From contig DATJPR010000100.1 in the NCBI GenBank assembly GCA_035506295.1, positions 1 to 14,083 on the forward strand: DNA of 14,083 bases, written 5' to 3'. Both the position numbers and the translations under genes were made by a program. Below are positions 6,765-13,424 of the stretch, piece after piece. The notes below the pieces were generated by a model. That model saw only the letters and a list, made by a program, of their open reading frames with translations, had not been told where the DNA came from and ran no database searches. Source of the stretch: DATJPR01 sp035506295. Its GTDB lineage: Bacteria > Bacteroidota > Ignavibacteria > UBA10030 > UBA6906. The number at the start of each line of letters is the position of its first letter. The stretch's first letter is position 1.

Positions 6765-8525
6765 TCATTCTTCGCACCCATCAAGGAAATCCTGGATCCC
6801 CTTGACGATCGCCCTTGCCAGCTCCTTTCGGAAATCGTCGTCCATCAGCTTCATTTCATCGAGGGGGTTCGACATGTAGGCCTGCTCGACCAGGACGGTC
6901 GGCATTTCGGTCACCGAGTTCAGATAGAAATTGAAGCTCCCGACGTTCCCCGTGGCCGGCAGGTCAAGGCCGAGAATCCGATGCAATATGCAAAGAGACA
7001 ACGGGCGATAGGCGAGATACTTGTAGTACGTGCTTACACCACGGACATCGGCCGGGTTCGTTGCATAACCGATGGAGTTCGCATGGACACTGATCAGCAT
7101 GTCGGCATCATCGCGCGTTGCTACAGAAAGTCTCCTGGCCATGGAGACGGAGGAATCCGCTCCCCTCGTCAGCAGAACGGTCGCTCCACGGTCTTCGAGG
7201 ATCTCCTTGAGATGGAGCGCCGTGGCAAGATTGATATCCTTTTCCTTCACCCCGGTTGAACCCAGCGCGCCGTTGTTATCTCCGCCGTGACCGGCGTCGA
7301 CGATGAATCGCAATGCCTTGATCTTCAGATGTTCCGGCTGTCGACGCACGCGGATCACCAGCATCGACCCGCGGTAAGCTATCGAATACCCCCAGAGTTG
7401 TTGGTGCCGCAAACCGATGGTGATCCGGACATCACCCTTCCCGTTTTCCCGATAGGAAACATTCGTGATTTCCCTGGTGGTCAGTGTCTGGATGATCCAA
7501 TTCGTATTTGCGACGGCGCCGTAGACATCGACAACGATGTGACCCGGGTCAATATCGGGATTGCTGACATACGGCAGACGATCGTTCATCGCGACCGTCA
7601 CATAATCATACAGCGAATCACCATAGACATTCCAGTTTCCCGTCAGGGAATACGGCGGATATGTACCCTGCGGGAGCAGCGACACAGACTCCTCATCGAT
7701 CCACGCTTCTTCACGGTCGCCGAGCGCGACACGATACATCGTTCCGGTTTTGCCGTTGATGGCGAGCCGCACGCCCGCGACCAGACGTTGGAGTACGGCG
7801 CCGCCGAGCCGATCGTCGCCAAGGCCGTAATACAGGAGCGGACGGTCGCCCCTGGTCACGGCGACGAGGGGAAAGTCGGAAGAGCGAAACGACACTCTGG
7901 CCGTTGTCGACCTCTCGACGACATGTCCGAGGCTATCCTCCAGGCGAAACGTAATCGGCGTGTTCAGGAGGTGATCGCCTTCTCCGACGCGATAGACACC
8001 GCGATACACGCCTCTCCCCCCTCTCGCGCCATCTGCGCCGAATTCCGTCATGGGAACGCCGTCCAGAAATGTCGCCTTGCAGCCGGGAGTGCCCCGGCAC
8101 TCGACCTCCAGCAGTTGGCCCGCGTCCAGCCAGCGATCCTGCGCGGGACGCATCTGAATGGAGTCGATCGCCAGCGTGTCAAAGCGCAGCGGCACGGGAG
8201 GTGGTGTTCGCACAATAACGAATGTCTTCTCCGCTTTTGAACTGTCGACCGACGTTGCGACCACCGTAAATCGATTCTCTCCTACCGCAAGAGGGAGCAA
8301 ACCGCAGAAGGCGCCGGAGGGATACACAAATTGCGGCTGGCCATTCAGCGTAACGCGGGAGTTTGGCGCAGCGCTCGCTGAAAGGCGGTAGACCGATGAC
8401 GCGGTCGTGGTGGAATCATCTTCTGGGACGACAACGAGTATGGCGGGGCGATTCTGGCCCCACGACCGAATCCCCGTACAGAACATCGCGGCTCCAACAC
8501 ACACCAGCACTCCGACAGTCTTCAT
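6765..8525 (-). CDS. Secreted multi-domain N-acetylmuramoyl-L-alanine amidase
   Basis: Zinc amidase that cleaves the bond between MurNAc and L-Ala in peptidoglycan; predicted to act in the periplasm. The 586 residues start with a signal peptide (MKTVGVLVCVGAAMFC...). Next come a beta-rich Ig-like segment (about 45-110), an SH3b-like segment (about 220-287, with VRLAINGKTGTMYRV and AWIDEESVSLLP), and an AMIN-like beta region (about 325-395). The C-terminal Amidase_3 domain (about 402-586) has Zn ligands H412 (DAGHGG), E428 (VKEKDIN) and H481 (SVHANS) and catalytic E547 (VEQAYMSN), so it should be active. The ATG at 8523-8525 is chosen because AAGGAAG lies just upstream and a signal peptide begins there. 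A longer frame from 8618 would overlap the upstream gene and hide the signal peptide. It is the last gene of the probable lysC-epimerase-acyltransferase-amidase operon. Confidence 0.93.
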   Translation of the reverse strand: MKTVGVLVCVGAAMFCTGIRSWGQNRPAILVVVPEDDSTTTASSVYRLSASAAPNSRVTLNGQPQFVYPSGAFCGLLPLAVGENRFTVVATSVDSSKAEKTFVIVRTPPPVPLRFDTLAIDSIQMRPAQDRWLDAGQLLEVECRGTPGCKATFLDGVPMTEFGADGARGGRGVYRGVYRVGEGDHLLNTPITFRLEDSLGHVVERSTTARVSFRSSDFPLVAVTRGDRPLLYYGLGDDRLGGAVLQRLVAGVRLAINGKTGTMYRVALGDREEAWIDEESVSLLPQGTYPPYSLTGNWNVYGDSLYDYVTVAMNDRLPYVSNPDIDPGHIVVDVYGAVANTNWIIQTLTTREITNVSYRENGKGDVRITIGLRHQQLWGYSIAYRGSMLVIRVRRQPEHLKIKALRFIVDAGHGGDNNGALGSTGVKEKDINLATALHLKEILEDRGATVLLTRGADSSVSMARRLSVATRDDADMLISVHANSIGYATNPADVRGVSTYYKYLAYRPLSLCILHRILGLDLPATGNVGSFNFYLNSVTEMPTVLVEQAYMSNPLDEMKLMDDDFRKELARAIVKGIQDFLDGCEE

Positions 8526-8530
8526 GCTCT

Positions 8531-8537
8531 CTTCCTT
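8531..8537 (-). promoter_or_regulatory. Shine-Dalgarno that fixes the amidase start
   Basis: The minus strand reads AAGGAAG, 5 bases before the ATG at 8523-8525. It decides in favour of the 586-residue form with an N-terminal signal peptide over a 617-residue extension. Confidence 0.7.
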
Positions 8538-8587
8538 TTTTCCCGCCACCGCAGACGACATCGCTCCGTTGGGCGCCGGTGCGACAC

Positions 8588-9736
8588 CTATGCCTTGATG
8601 ATGATCTTTCGCTGCCACAGCACCGCGACAAAGGCAAACATCACCAGATCAAAACATATGGCGAACAAGAGCGAAGCATTGATCGGGCTTGCCACCGGGA
8701 GAAATACTCTGCTGAAAAGCCACTCCTGAAGAGCCATCGATGATTCACCCGCAGGCACCTTGATCACGCCGAGAAGCACCGCGACGAGCTCGGAAAGGAC
8801 ATAGACCGCGATCGCATTGACCCCAAACACCACGAACGGCTTCGCCCAGGCCGCATATCCCTTCACGTCAATGAGCCAATAGAACACGGCAAAGCAAATC
8901 AGCGCCCAACCGCACATGAACACCGCGTATGACGGAGTCCAGAGGTTTTTGTTGATCGGCATCCACATATCGAGCACTACTCCGGCAAGAAGCATGAAGT
9001 TGCCGACCACAAACATCCAGGCCGTCTTTTCCTCCCTCGACCGGGTTCCCTGCAGCCACCTCCCGGTCAAGACTCCCATCAAGGTCGTGCCGATCGCCGG
9101 CAGTGTGCTGAGCAGACCTTCGGGATCAAACCCCGGCGCCGGCGCCCAGACCCACGTATGTCCAGCGAAGAGGTGAGAATCGATGTACCATGCCATGCTC
9201 CCCATCGGTTGGAGGATGCCGGCGCCGTAGCCCGGGACGGGAATCAGCATGGTTGCGATCCAGTACACGACGAAGAGGAGGAGCGTGACGGCCACCTCGA
9301 GTTTTGGCCCACCCCAGAGGTACACCGCGGAGGCGACAAGGTAACACACACTGATCCGTTGGAGCACGCCCGGAATTCTCCACGTCGCGACAGAGAAGGA
9401 ATCGCCCAGCAGGCCGAACGGGAAACCGTAGATAAACAATCCAAGCCCGAAGATGATCAGCGAGCGACGAACCGCATGCATCATAAGTCGCCCCTTCCCG
9501 GCGCCTTGTTGGAGCCGCTTGGTGAAGGCGAAGTGAATCGCGACACCGACGATCCAGAGAAAGAACGGGAAGATCATGTCGGTGAACGTCCATCCATTCC
9601 ATCGCGAATGGAGAAGCTGGGGGTAGGTTGTCGCCCAATTGCCCGGGTTGTTCACGAGGATCATCCCTGCAATCGTCGCTCCGCGAAAAGCGTCGAGCGA
9701 GCCGAGTCGAGACGACGGAATTCCGGTTTGTGTCAT
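8588..9736 (-). CDS. NagX/HGSNAT-like membrane acyltransferase (DUF5009-type)
   Basis: Integral membrane protein of 382 residues with about 10-11 hydrophobic helices. The N-terminus is diagnostic for the heparan-alpha-glucosaminide N-acetyltransferase family: RLGSLDAFRGATIAGMILVN (10-29), then LLHSRWNGWTFTDMIFPFFL (41-60). H43 aligns with the active-site His of human HGSNAT (QHSSWNGLT). The animal enzyme moves acetyl groups across a membrane from acetyl-CoA to the amine of glucosamine. The bacterial relatives (NagX) occur in GlcNAc catabolic loci but are poorly characterised. The start at 9734-9736 is supported by GGAG 5 bases upstream and by the family N-terminus; an upstream extension to 9901 would overlap the epimerase. 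It lies 34 bases after the epimerase stop and 62 bases before the amidase, consistent with one operon and a role in amino-sugar or muropeptide handling. Confidence 0.9.
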   Translation of the reverse strand: MTQTGIPSSRLGSLDAFRGATIAGMILVNNPGNWATTYPQLLHSRWNGWTFTDMIFPFFLWIVGVAIHFAFTKRLQQGAGKGRLMMHAVRRSLIIFGLGLFIYGFPFGLLGDSFSVATWRIPGVLQRISVCYLVASAVYLWGGPKLEVAVTLLLFVVYWIATMLIPVPGYGAGILQPMGSMAWYIDSHLFAGHTWVWAPAPGFDPEGLLSTLPAIGTTLMGVLTGRWLQGTRSREEKTAWMFVVGNFMLLAGVVLDMWMPINKNLWTPSYAVFMCGWALICFAVFYWLIDVKGYAAWAKPFVVFGVNAIAVYVLSELVAVLLGVIKVPAGESSMALQEWLFSRVFLPVASPINASLLFAICFDLVMFAFVAVLWQRKIIIKA

Positions 9737-9741
9737 AGGCA

Positions 9742-9745
9742 CTCC
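9742..9745 (-). promoter_or_regulatory. Shine-Dalgarno that fixes the acyltransferase start
   Basis: The minus strand reads GGAG, 5 bases, then ATG at 9734-9736. It supports the 382-residue form over a longer frame that runs back into the epimerase gene. Confidence 0.6.
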
Positions 9746-9770
9746 GAATGAGTGGGCTGCTACGTCGTTT

Positions 9771-10790
9771 TCATGAAGATATGCGGGTGACTCCGATGCC
9801 GTTCCCCTTCGGCATGACGATCCTCCCATCCACGATTGTCGCTCCGACAAAGGGGTCGTTCTTGATAAGCGCTGCCCCGTCGAGATCCGCCCAATCCACA
9901 AGCGGGGAAAGCTGGGCGGCGGCGGAGATCGCGCACGATGTCTCAGTCATGCAGCCGAGCATAATCTTGAGACCAAGCGAGCGCGCAAGCATGATCATCG
10001 AGTACGCCTCGCGCATCCCGGTGCTTTTCATCAACTTGACATTGATCCCGTCGAACACACCGACGCATCTCTTCACGTCCTCAAGTCGAAGCACGCTTTC
10101 GTCGGCAATGATCGGGATGGGGCTATGAGACCGAAGCCACGCCATCTCTTCTCCTCTTTGTACAGGCAGGGGTTGTTCCACCAGTTCGACATTTCTGTCG
10201 GCAAGCCATTCACACAGAGAGAGAGCCTGGCGCGCGTCCTTCCACCCTTGATTGACGTCCACCCGCAGGGGCTTGTCCGTACACTGCCGGATCGTTGTGA
10301 TGATCTCTTGATCGTTCTCGCCGCCGAGTTTGACCTTGAGGATTTGGTAGCCGTCGGCATCCGCAACGACTTGTCGAATGGCCTCCGGAGCGTCCATCCC
10401 TATCGTAAAAGACGTGAGGGGCGTCTTCCCGGGATCAATCCCCCAGATTCTGTGCCACGGCTGTACCATCGCTTTGCCGATCCAGTCGTGGAGCGCAATG
10501 TCGATTGCGGCTTTTGCCGCATTGTTGCCCGGTGCAATGCGGTCGATGTCGTCGAGAATCTCGTCGCGGAGGCTGGGATCCCGGTACTTCGACATATCGA
10601 CCTTCGCGAAGAATGCTTCGGACGATTGCGGTGACTCGCCGAGGTAGGGAGGCATTGCGCCCTCACCATAGCCGACGATCCCATCCTGTTCGAGCTCCAC
10701 GATCACGGCGGGAGTCGTCGTGCGGCTCCCTGACGAGAGAGTGAACCGTCGCTTCAACTCGATGGTGTACGGAGAGTGCCGAAGAACCAT
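9771..10790 (-). CDS. Dipeptide epimerase, L-Ala-D/L-Glu type (enolase superfamily)
   Basis: Cytoplasmic Mg-dependent enzyme that interconverts L-Ala-D-Glu and L-Ala-L-Glu, which lets cells degrade murein peptides. The 339 residues carry every active-site element of the family. The KxK motif is LKVKLGG (K152, K154). Metal ligands are D178 (VDVNQGW), E205 (VEQPLP) and D230 (IADES). The second-face base is K252 (NVKLMKS), GCMTETS lies at 279-285, and the DxD that binds the dipeptide amino group is ADLDG (D302, D304). The DxD separates dipeptide epimerases from muconate-lactonizing enzymes and o-succinylbenzoate synthases. Exact dipeptide specificity varies in this family (hydrophobic or cationic dipeptides in some), so L-Ala-Glu is an inference strengthened by the neighbouring amidase and AmpG-like gene. 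The ATG at 10788-10790 is the only sensible start; its ribosome binding site is weak. It follows lysC by 46 bases. Confidence 0.92.
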   Translation of the reverse strand: MVLRHSPYTIELKRRFTLSSGSRTTTPAVIVELEQDGIVGYGEGAMPPYLGESPQSSEAFFAKVDMSKYRDPSLRDEILDDIDRIAPGNNAAKAAIDIALHDWIGKAMVQPWHRIWGIDPGKTPLTSFTIGMDAPEAIRQVVADADGYQILKVKLGGENDQEIITTIRQCTDKPLRVDVNQGWKDARQALSLCEWLADRNVELVEQPLPVQRGEEMAWLRSHSPIPIIADESVLRLEDVKRCVGVFDGINVKLMKSTGMREAYSMIMLARSLGLKIMLGCMTETSCAISAAAQLSPLVDWADLDGAALIKNDPFVGATIVDGRIVMPKGNGIGVTRISS

Positions 10791-10836
10791 TGTCGGACCA
10801 CACGGTCAGGTAGACATCGATCCGGACTCGACAACT

Positions 10837-12195
10837 TCAGGAGAAGAATCCTTCATGCAGGAGGTTCACCGCCGCGGCAACACGTTCGTCCTCGAGCACT
10901 ACGGTCAGGCTCAGCTTCGACGCCCCGAACGTGATCATGGAGACCGGCGTGTCGGCAAGTGCATGGAACACACGCGTGACAAACGTAGGGTCGGTGCGGA
11001 TCCCTTCCCCGACGAGTGTAATGCTTGCTGCATTCCTCTGCGCGTGGACGGTTCCGAACTCCGCAAGTTCACGGACGAGGCTTTCAGGGTCCTTCACCCC
11101 CTTGACGGCAAACGCGAGCGAATATTCCGATGTCACACTCATGTCTGCCTGCAGGCCAAGGCGTGAGAGCGTGCTGAAGACGCCGTCCCACACGAGGTAA
11201 CGGTCAAAACGTTTCAGCGGCCGGACGGTGAACACCGTGAGACCCTTGAGAAAGGTGATCGACTTCAACGGGGCCGGCTGAGAGCTGACGGCCTTCTCAG
11301 GAAGCACCCGCGTTCCGCCCGCATCGCTGTTCCGGGAATTTCTGATCTCCAGCGGGATCTGTTGTTCGAGAAGAGGAAGCATCGTGTTGGGATGCAGGAC
11401 TTTCGCCCCGAACCACGAGAGTTCGAACGCCTCATCAAACGACATCTCCTGCACCACCCTGGTACCCTTGACGACCGTTGGATCGGCGGTCAGGATGCCG
11501 TCCACGTCGGTCCAGATCTGCACGAGTTCGGCTCGCATTGCAGCGCCGATGATCGACGCGGAGAAATCGGAGCTTTCGCGGCCCATGGTCGTGTACGCTC
11601 CGTCCAGGGTCACACCGATGAATCCCTGCGTGACCGGCGTCTTGCCGTCCCTCACCAGAGGCGCAACGCGCGTGTTCAATCGATCGGTCACGATATCCAT
11701 CAGAGGCGTCGCGGAGCCGAACCGGTCGTTCGTCGTCATGAACTCCTTCGCATCAACCCACACCGACGGAACATCGTGTTCTGCGAGGCCCGCAGCGACG
11801 ATGGCCGATGACAGCCTCTCCCCGTAGCAGCAGATCGCGTCCGTCATGCGGGGAGTCAATTCGCGCACAATAGATAGTCCCTGGACCAGACGCTGCAAGG
11901 AAGCATAGGCCTCATCGAGAATGTTCTCCAGGGCTTGCACGCGATCACGCGAGGCAACTAAGTCATGCGCGATCCCTTTGTGCCGGATGATCAACCTGTC
12001 CAGGATGGCATTGGCTTCTCCCTCGCGGCCTGCGGCGGCAATACGAGCGACCTGTTCAAGCTCATTCGTCGCGCGCGCGATCGCCGAAATCACGACAAGA
12101 GGTTTCCGCGCAAGATGGGATTTGACGATGCGGATGACGTTTCGCATAGCAGCGGCGTCCTGGTTGGACGTGCCGCCGAATTTCATGACGATCAT
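10837..12195 (-). CDS. lysC: Aspartate kinase, monofunctional
   Basis: Phosphorylates L-aspartate with ATP, the first step towards lysine, diaminopimelate, methionine and threonine. The 452 residues match the single-domain LysC type (E. coli LysC has 449). The kinase domain (1-295) has KFGGTS (5-10), CYGERLSS (123-130), GRESSDFSAS (205-214), the nucleotide-binding WTDVDGI (228-234) and FGAKVLHP (262-269). Two ACT domains follow (about 318-385 and 388-450), so feedback control by lysine or threonine is likely. In most aspartate kinases the third motif is GRGGSD or GREGSD; here both central glycines are replaced, while the Arg and Asp that contact substrate remain. No homoserine dehydrogenase domain is fused. 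The ATG at 12193-12195 is used; a second one three codons later is possible. It has its own promoter and probably heads the operon with the epimerase, acyltransferase and amidase. Confidence 0.96.
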   Translation of the reverse strand: MIVMKFGGTSNQDAAAMRNVIRIVKSHLARKPLVVISAIARATNELEQVARIAAAGREGEANAILDRLIIRHKGIAHDLVASRDRVQALENILDEAYASLQRLVQGLSIVRELTPRMTDAICCYGERLSSAIVAAGLAEHDVPSVWVDAKEFMTTNDRFGSATPLMDIVTDRLNTRVAPLVRDGKTPVTQGFIGVTLDGAYTTMGRESSDFSASIIGAAMRAELVQIWTDVDGILTADPTVVKGTRVVQEMSFDEAFELSWFGAKVLHPNTMLPLLEQQIPLEIRNSRNSDAGGTRVLPEKAVSSQPAPLKSITFLKGLTVFTVRPLKRFDRYLVWDGVFSTLSRLGLQADMSVTSEYSLAFAVKGVKDPESLVRELAEFGTVHAQRNAASITLVGEGIRTDPTFVTRVFHALADTPVSMITFGASKLSLTVVLEDERVAAAVNLLHEGFFS

Positions 12196-12234
12196 TGGGT
12201 GCCGGGCTTGTGGCGTTCGGTAGGACGGTGAGAG

Positions 12235-12263
12235 AATATATCAAGACAACAAAGAACAAGCAA
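12235..12263 (-). promoter_or_regulatory. Sigma-70-type promoter of the lysC operon
   Basis: The minus strand reads TTGCTT (12258-12263), a 17-base spacer and TATATT (12235-12240). The predicted transcript start is near 12228, giving a leader of about 32 bases before the lysC ATG. It lies in the 125-base gap after the carboxypeptidase-regulatory-like gene and probably drives lysC and the three genes after it. Confidence 0.6.
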
Positions 12264-12320
12264 CGCAGGTTGATGAGTATGAAGGAAGGAGGCGCGAATG
12301 GGCTCAAGGACCGGGCGTCA

Positions 12321-12764
12321 TCAGTGTCCGCTCCAAGAATCGACCTCGTCGGCCGCCATGCGAATCTCCAGCGTGATGAGATCGTGGTCGTCCACCCTAA
12401 GCGAGTCAAGGTTGGCCGGTGTATGCCCGATCCACCTCGCCGTCAATCTGTATGACCCGGTCGGAACGTTTGTCATTACGAAGGCTCCCGCGATATCCGA
12501 ACTTGCCTCCAGCTTCGTCTGAACAAGGGCAATCGATGCGCCGGCGATCGGATCACCCGTATCCCTGTCCTGCACTTCCCCCTTGATCCATGCGCCGGAG
12601 GAGACCGCGTCATGTTGGATAGACAGGACAACGACTTCGCTTGGGATCTTTGAAACCTTCCCTTGAACCCTCTCCGTGTCGCCGGTGGCGACTTGACTCA
12701 AGCAAGAAGCTGAGGAGAAAAGTAGCAGTGACACGACAAGAGCGTTTTGCATCCTGAACGTCAT
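12321..12764 (-). CDS. Small secreted protein with one carboxypeptidase-regulatory-like domain
   Basis: Protein of 147 residues, probably periplasmic or outer-membrane associated. A hydrophobic signal segment covers about 6-20 (NALVVSLLLFSSASC). C21 is preceded by SAS, which fits only a relaxed lipobox, so either a lipoprotein or signal peptidase I cleavage is possible. Residues 59-136 form a CarboxypepD_reg-like beta-sandwich: IKGEVQDRDTGDPIAGASIAL, then the Asp-x-x-Gly-x-Phe turn (SSDIAGAFVM), then NVPTGSYRLTARWIGHTP. In FCB-group bacteria this domain normally caps TonB-dependent receptors or long secreted enzymes. Here it is nearly the whole protein and no receptor is adjacent. The ATG at 12762-12764 has GTGAGG about 11 bases upstream; M5 is an alternative start. 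It lies between the tRNA-Ser terminator and the lysC promoter, so it appears to be a single-gene unit, although I see no good promoter for it. Confidence 0.85.
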   Translation of the reverse strand: MTFRMQNALVVSLLLFSSASCLSQVATGDTERVQGKVSKIPSEVVVLSIQHDAVSSGAWIKGEVQDRDTGDPIAGASIALVQTKLEASSDIAGAFVMTNVPTGSYRLTARWIGHTPANLDSLRVDDHDLITLEIRMAADEVDSWSGH

Positions 12765-12820
12765 TGGAAAACAGCCTCACCTGTTGAGCACGAGTTGATC
12801 ACACGTCTTCCCGCATTCCC

Positions 12821-12868
12821 GGAAAAAGAAACAAGCCCATCGGTCATCACGTGATGACGGACGGGCTT
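12821..12868 (-). terminator. Long-stem terminator of tRNA-Ser
   Basis: On the minus strand a near-perfect inverted repeat spans 12868-12833. AAGCCC opens it and GGGCTT closes it; the centre is CATCAC-GTGATG. There are 18 paired positions with one C-C mismatch and one G-U, before allowing for a 4-base loop. It is followed by GTTTCTTTTTCC. It lies 11 bases after the tRNA 3' end and insulates the tRNA from the next gene. Confidence 0.8.
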
Positions 12869-12878
12869 GAATCTGGCG

Positions 12879-12966
12879 CGGAGAGGCAGGGATTCGAACC
12901 CTGGATCCCGCGTAGCGGGATACCGGTTTTCGAGACCGGCGCCTTCAACCACTCGGCCACCTCTCC
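12879..12966 (-). tRNA. tRNA-Ser (anticodon CGA, reads UCG)
   Basis: The 88-base cloverleaf is complete on the minus strand. The acceptor stem is GGAGAGG/CCTCTCC. The D-arm has TGGCCGAGTGGTTGAAGGC, and the anticodon stem CCGGT/ACCGG encloses the loop CTCGAAA, so the anticodon is CGA. The long class II variable arm forms TCCCGC/GCGGGA, as expected for serine. The T-arm is CAGGG-TTCGAAT-CCCTG. The discriminator is G, as in bacterial serine tRNAs. CCA is not encoded directly after it (the next bases are CGCCA). It is transcribed from its own promoter about 90 bases upstream and ended by a strong hairpin. Confidence 0.97.
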
Positions 12967-12973
12967 ATGTTGC

Positions 12974-13024
12974 CCCGGCCATGATCCTGGGCCGGGATGA
13001 AGTCCGAATCCCGCGATGCGCGGG
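12974..13024 (-). other. Two hairpins in the tRNA-Ser leader
   Basis: Between the promoter and the tRNA 5' end are two GC-rich inverted repeats: CCCGCG-ATG-CGCGGG (13010-13024), a perfect 6-bp stem with a 3-base loop, and CCCGGCC/GGCCGGG (12974-12980 with 12990-12996), a 7-bp stem with a 9-base loop. They lie in the pre-tRNA leader removed by RNase P. They could help processing or be incidental. Confidence 0.45.
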
Positions 13025-13065
13025 CCCGCAGGCCTCGGCAAGCAGAATTCAAAAAAACGACCAAT

Positions 13066-13094
13066 AATATACGAATCCCCGCCCCTTAACGCAA
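13066..13094 (-). promoter_or_regulatory. Sigma-70-type promoter of tRNA-Ser
   Basis: The minus strand reads TTGCGT (13089-13094), a 17-base spacer and TATATT (13066-13071). A GC-rich stretch that could act as a stringent discriminator does not directly follow the -10; instead the region after it contains a T7 run. The predicted start near 13058 gives a leader of about 90 bases before the tRNA. Confidence 0.55.
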
Positions 13095-13424
13095 TCTATC
13101 CGCCCGAAATCAGAGCCTTTTTCGCAGGTCCGGACGCAGGAAAAATGTACAAATGCCTCCGTTTTCTTTCCCCCTTCTCTCCCATTCAAAAGAATACGTC
13201 ATGAAACCTGCGCAAAATCATCTGCAGAGGCAGGGTTGTGGTCGATCCCTGCAGTGGCACACGTGATGAATCTCTAGAACTACAAGCACAGAGGATCTTG
13301 CCCCTCTATCCCCCCGACTGGAAGGAAGGAGCCTGCGTGGTGGCAGGCTTTCGTGGAGAGCACCAGCGACCAAGATTCTCGCCCAGGTCACGATGCATTT
13401 GTTGACATACGCTAAGGAGCTGCA
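13095..13424. other. Structured non-coding stretch, function unknown
   Basis: No convincing coding frame is seen in these 330 bases. On the plus strand three hairpins are visible: GCAGGG/CCCTGC (13230-13235 with 13247-13252), AGAGG/CCTCT (13290-13294 with 13303-13307) and AGCCTGC/GCAGGCT (13330-13336 with 13343-13349, 6-base loop). Pyrimidine-rich sequence lies around 13158-13190. The stretch could be the 5' leader of the following HTH gene, a small RNA, or remains of a mobile element. I match it to no known riboswitch or RNA family. Confidence 0.35.
13414..13419 (+). promoter_or_regulatory. Shine-Dalgarno of the HTH gene
   Basis: AAGGAG stands 5 bases before the ATG at 13425. This is the closest match to the consensus ribosome binding site in the window and indicates that this start is used. 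Confidence 0.75.

Noticed and set aside
7287..8240. 317-codon plus-strand frame opposite the amidase
   Set aside because: Antisense shadow in a GC-rich gene. The minus frame has all Amidase_3 catalytic residues and a Shine-Dalgarno.
8526..8618. N-terminal extension of the amidase to 8618
   Set aside because: It would overlap the acyltransferase stop and bury the signal peptide; the Shine-Dalgarno and signal sequence both point to 8525.
9737..9901. N-terminal extension of the acyltransferase to 9901
   Set aside because: The extra 55 residues are low-complexity, overlap the epimerase gene and precede the family N-terminus; GGAG before 9736 fixes the start.
12761..13067. Open frames over the tRNA-Ser (one reading VAEWLKAPVSKTGIP)
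   Set aside because: They are translations of the tRNA gene in both directions, a familiar annotation artefact. The cloverleaf explains the sequence.
13310..13350. Resemblance of GGAAGGAAGGAGCC to the conserved tip of SRP RNA (GGAAGGAAGCAGCC)
   Set aside because: The matching 5' side (CAGGTCC) and the stem pairing are absent and the invariant loop base is changed, so the SRP RNA domain IV cannot form.
13402..13407. Perfect TTGACA as a -35 element of the HTH gene
   Set aside because: A -10 at normal spacing would fall on the start codon, after the consensus Shine-Dalgarno, so it cannot drive this gene as annotated.
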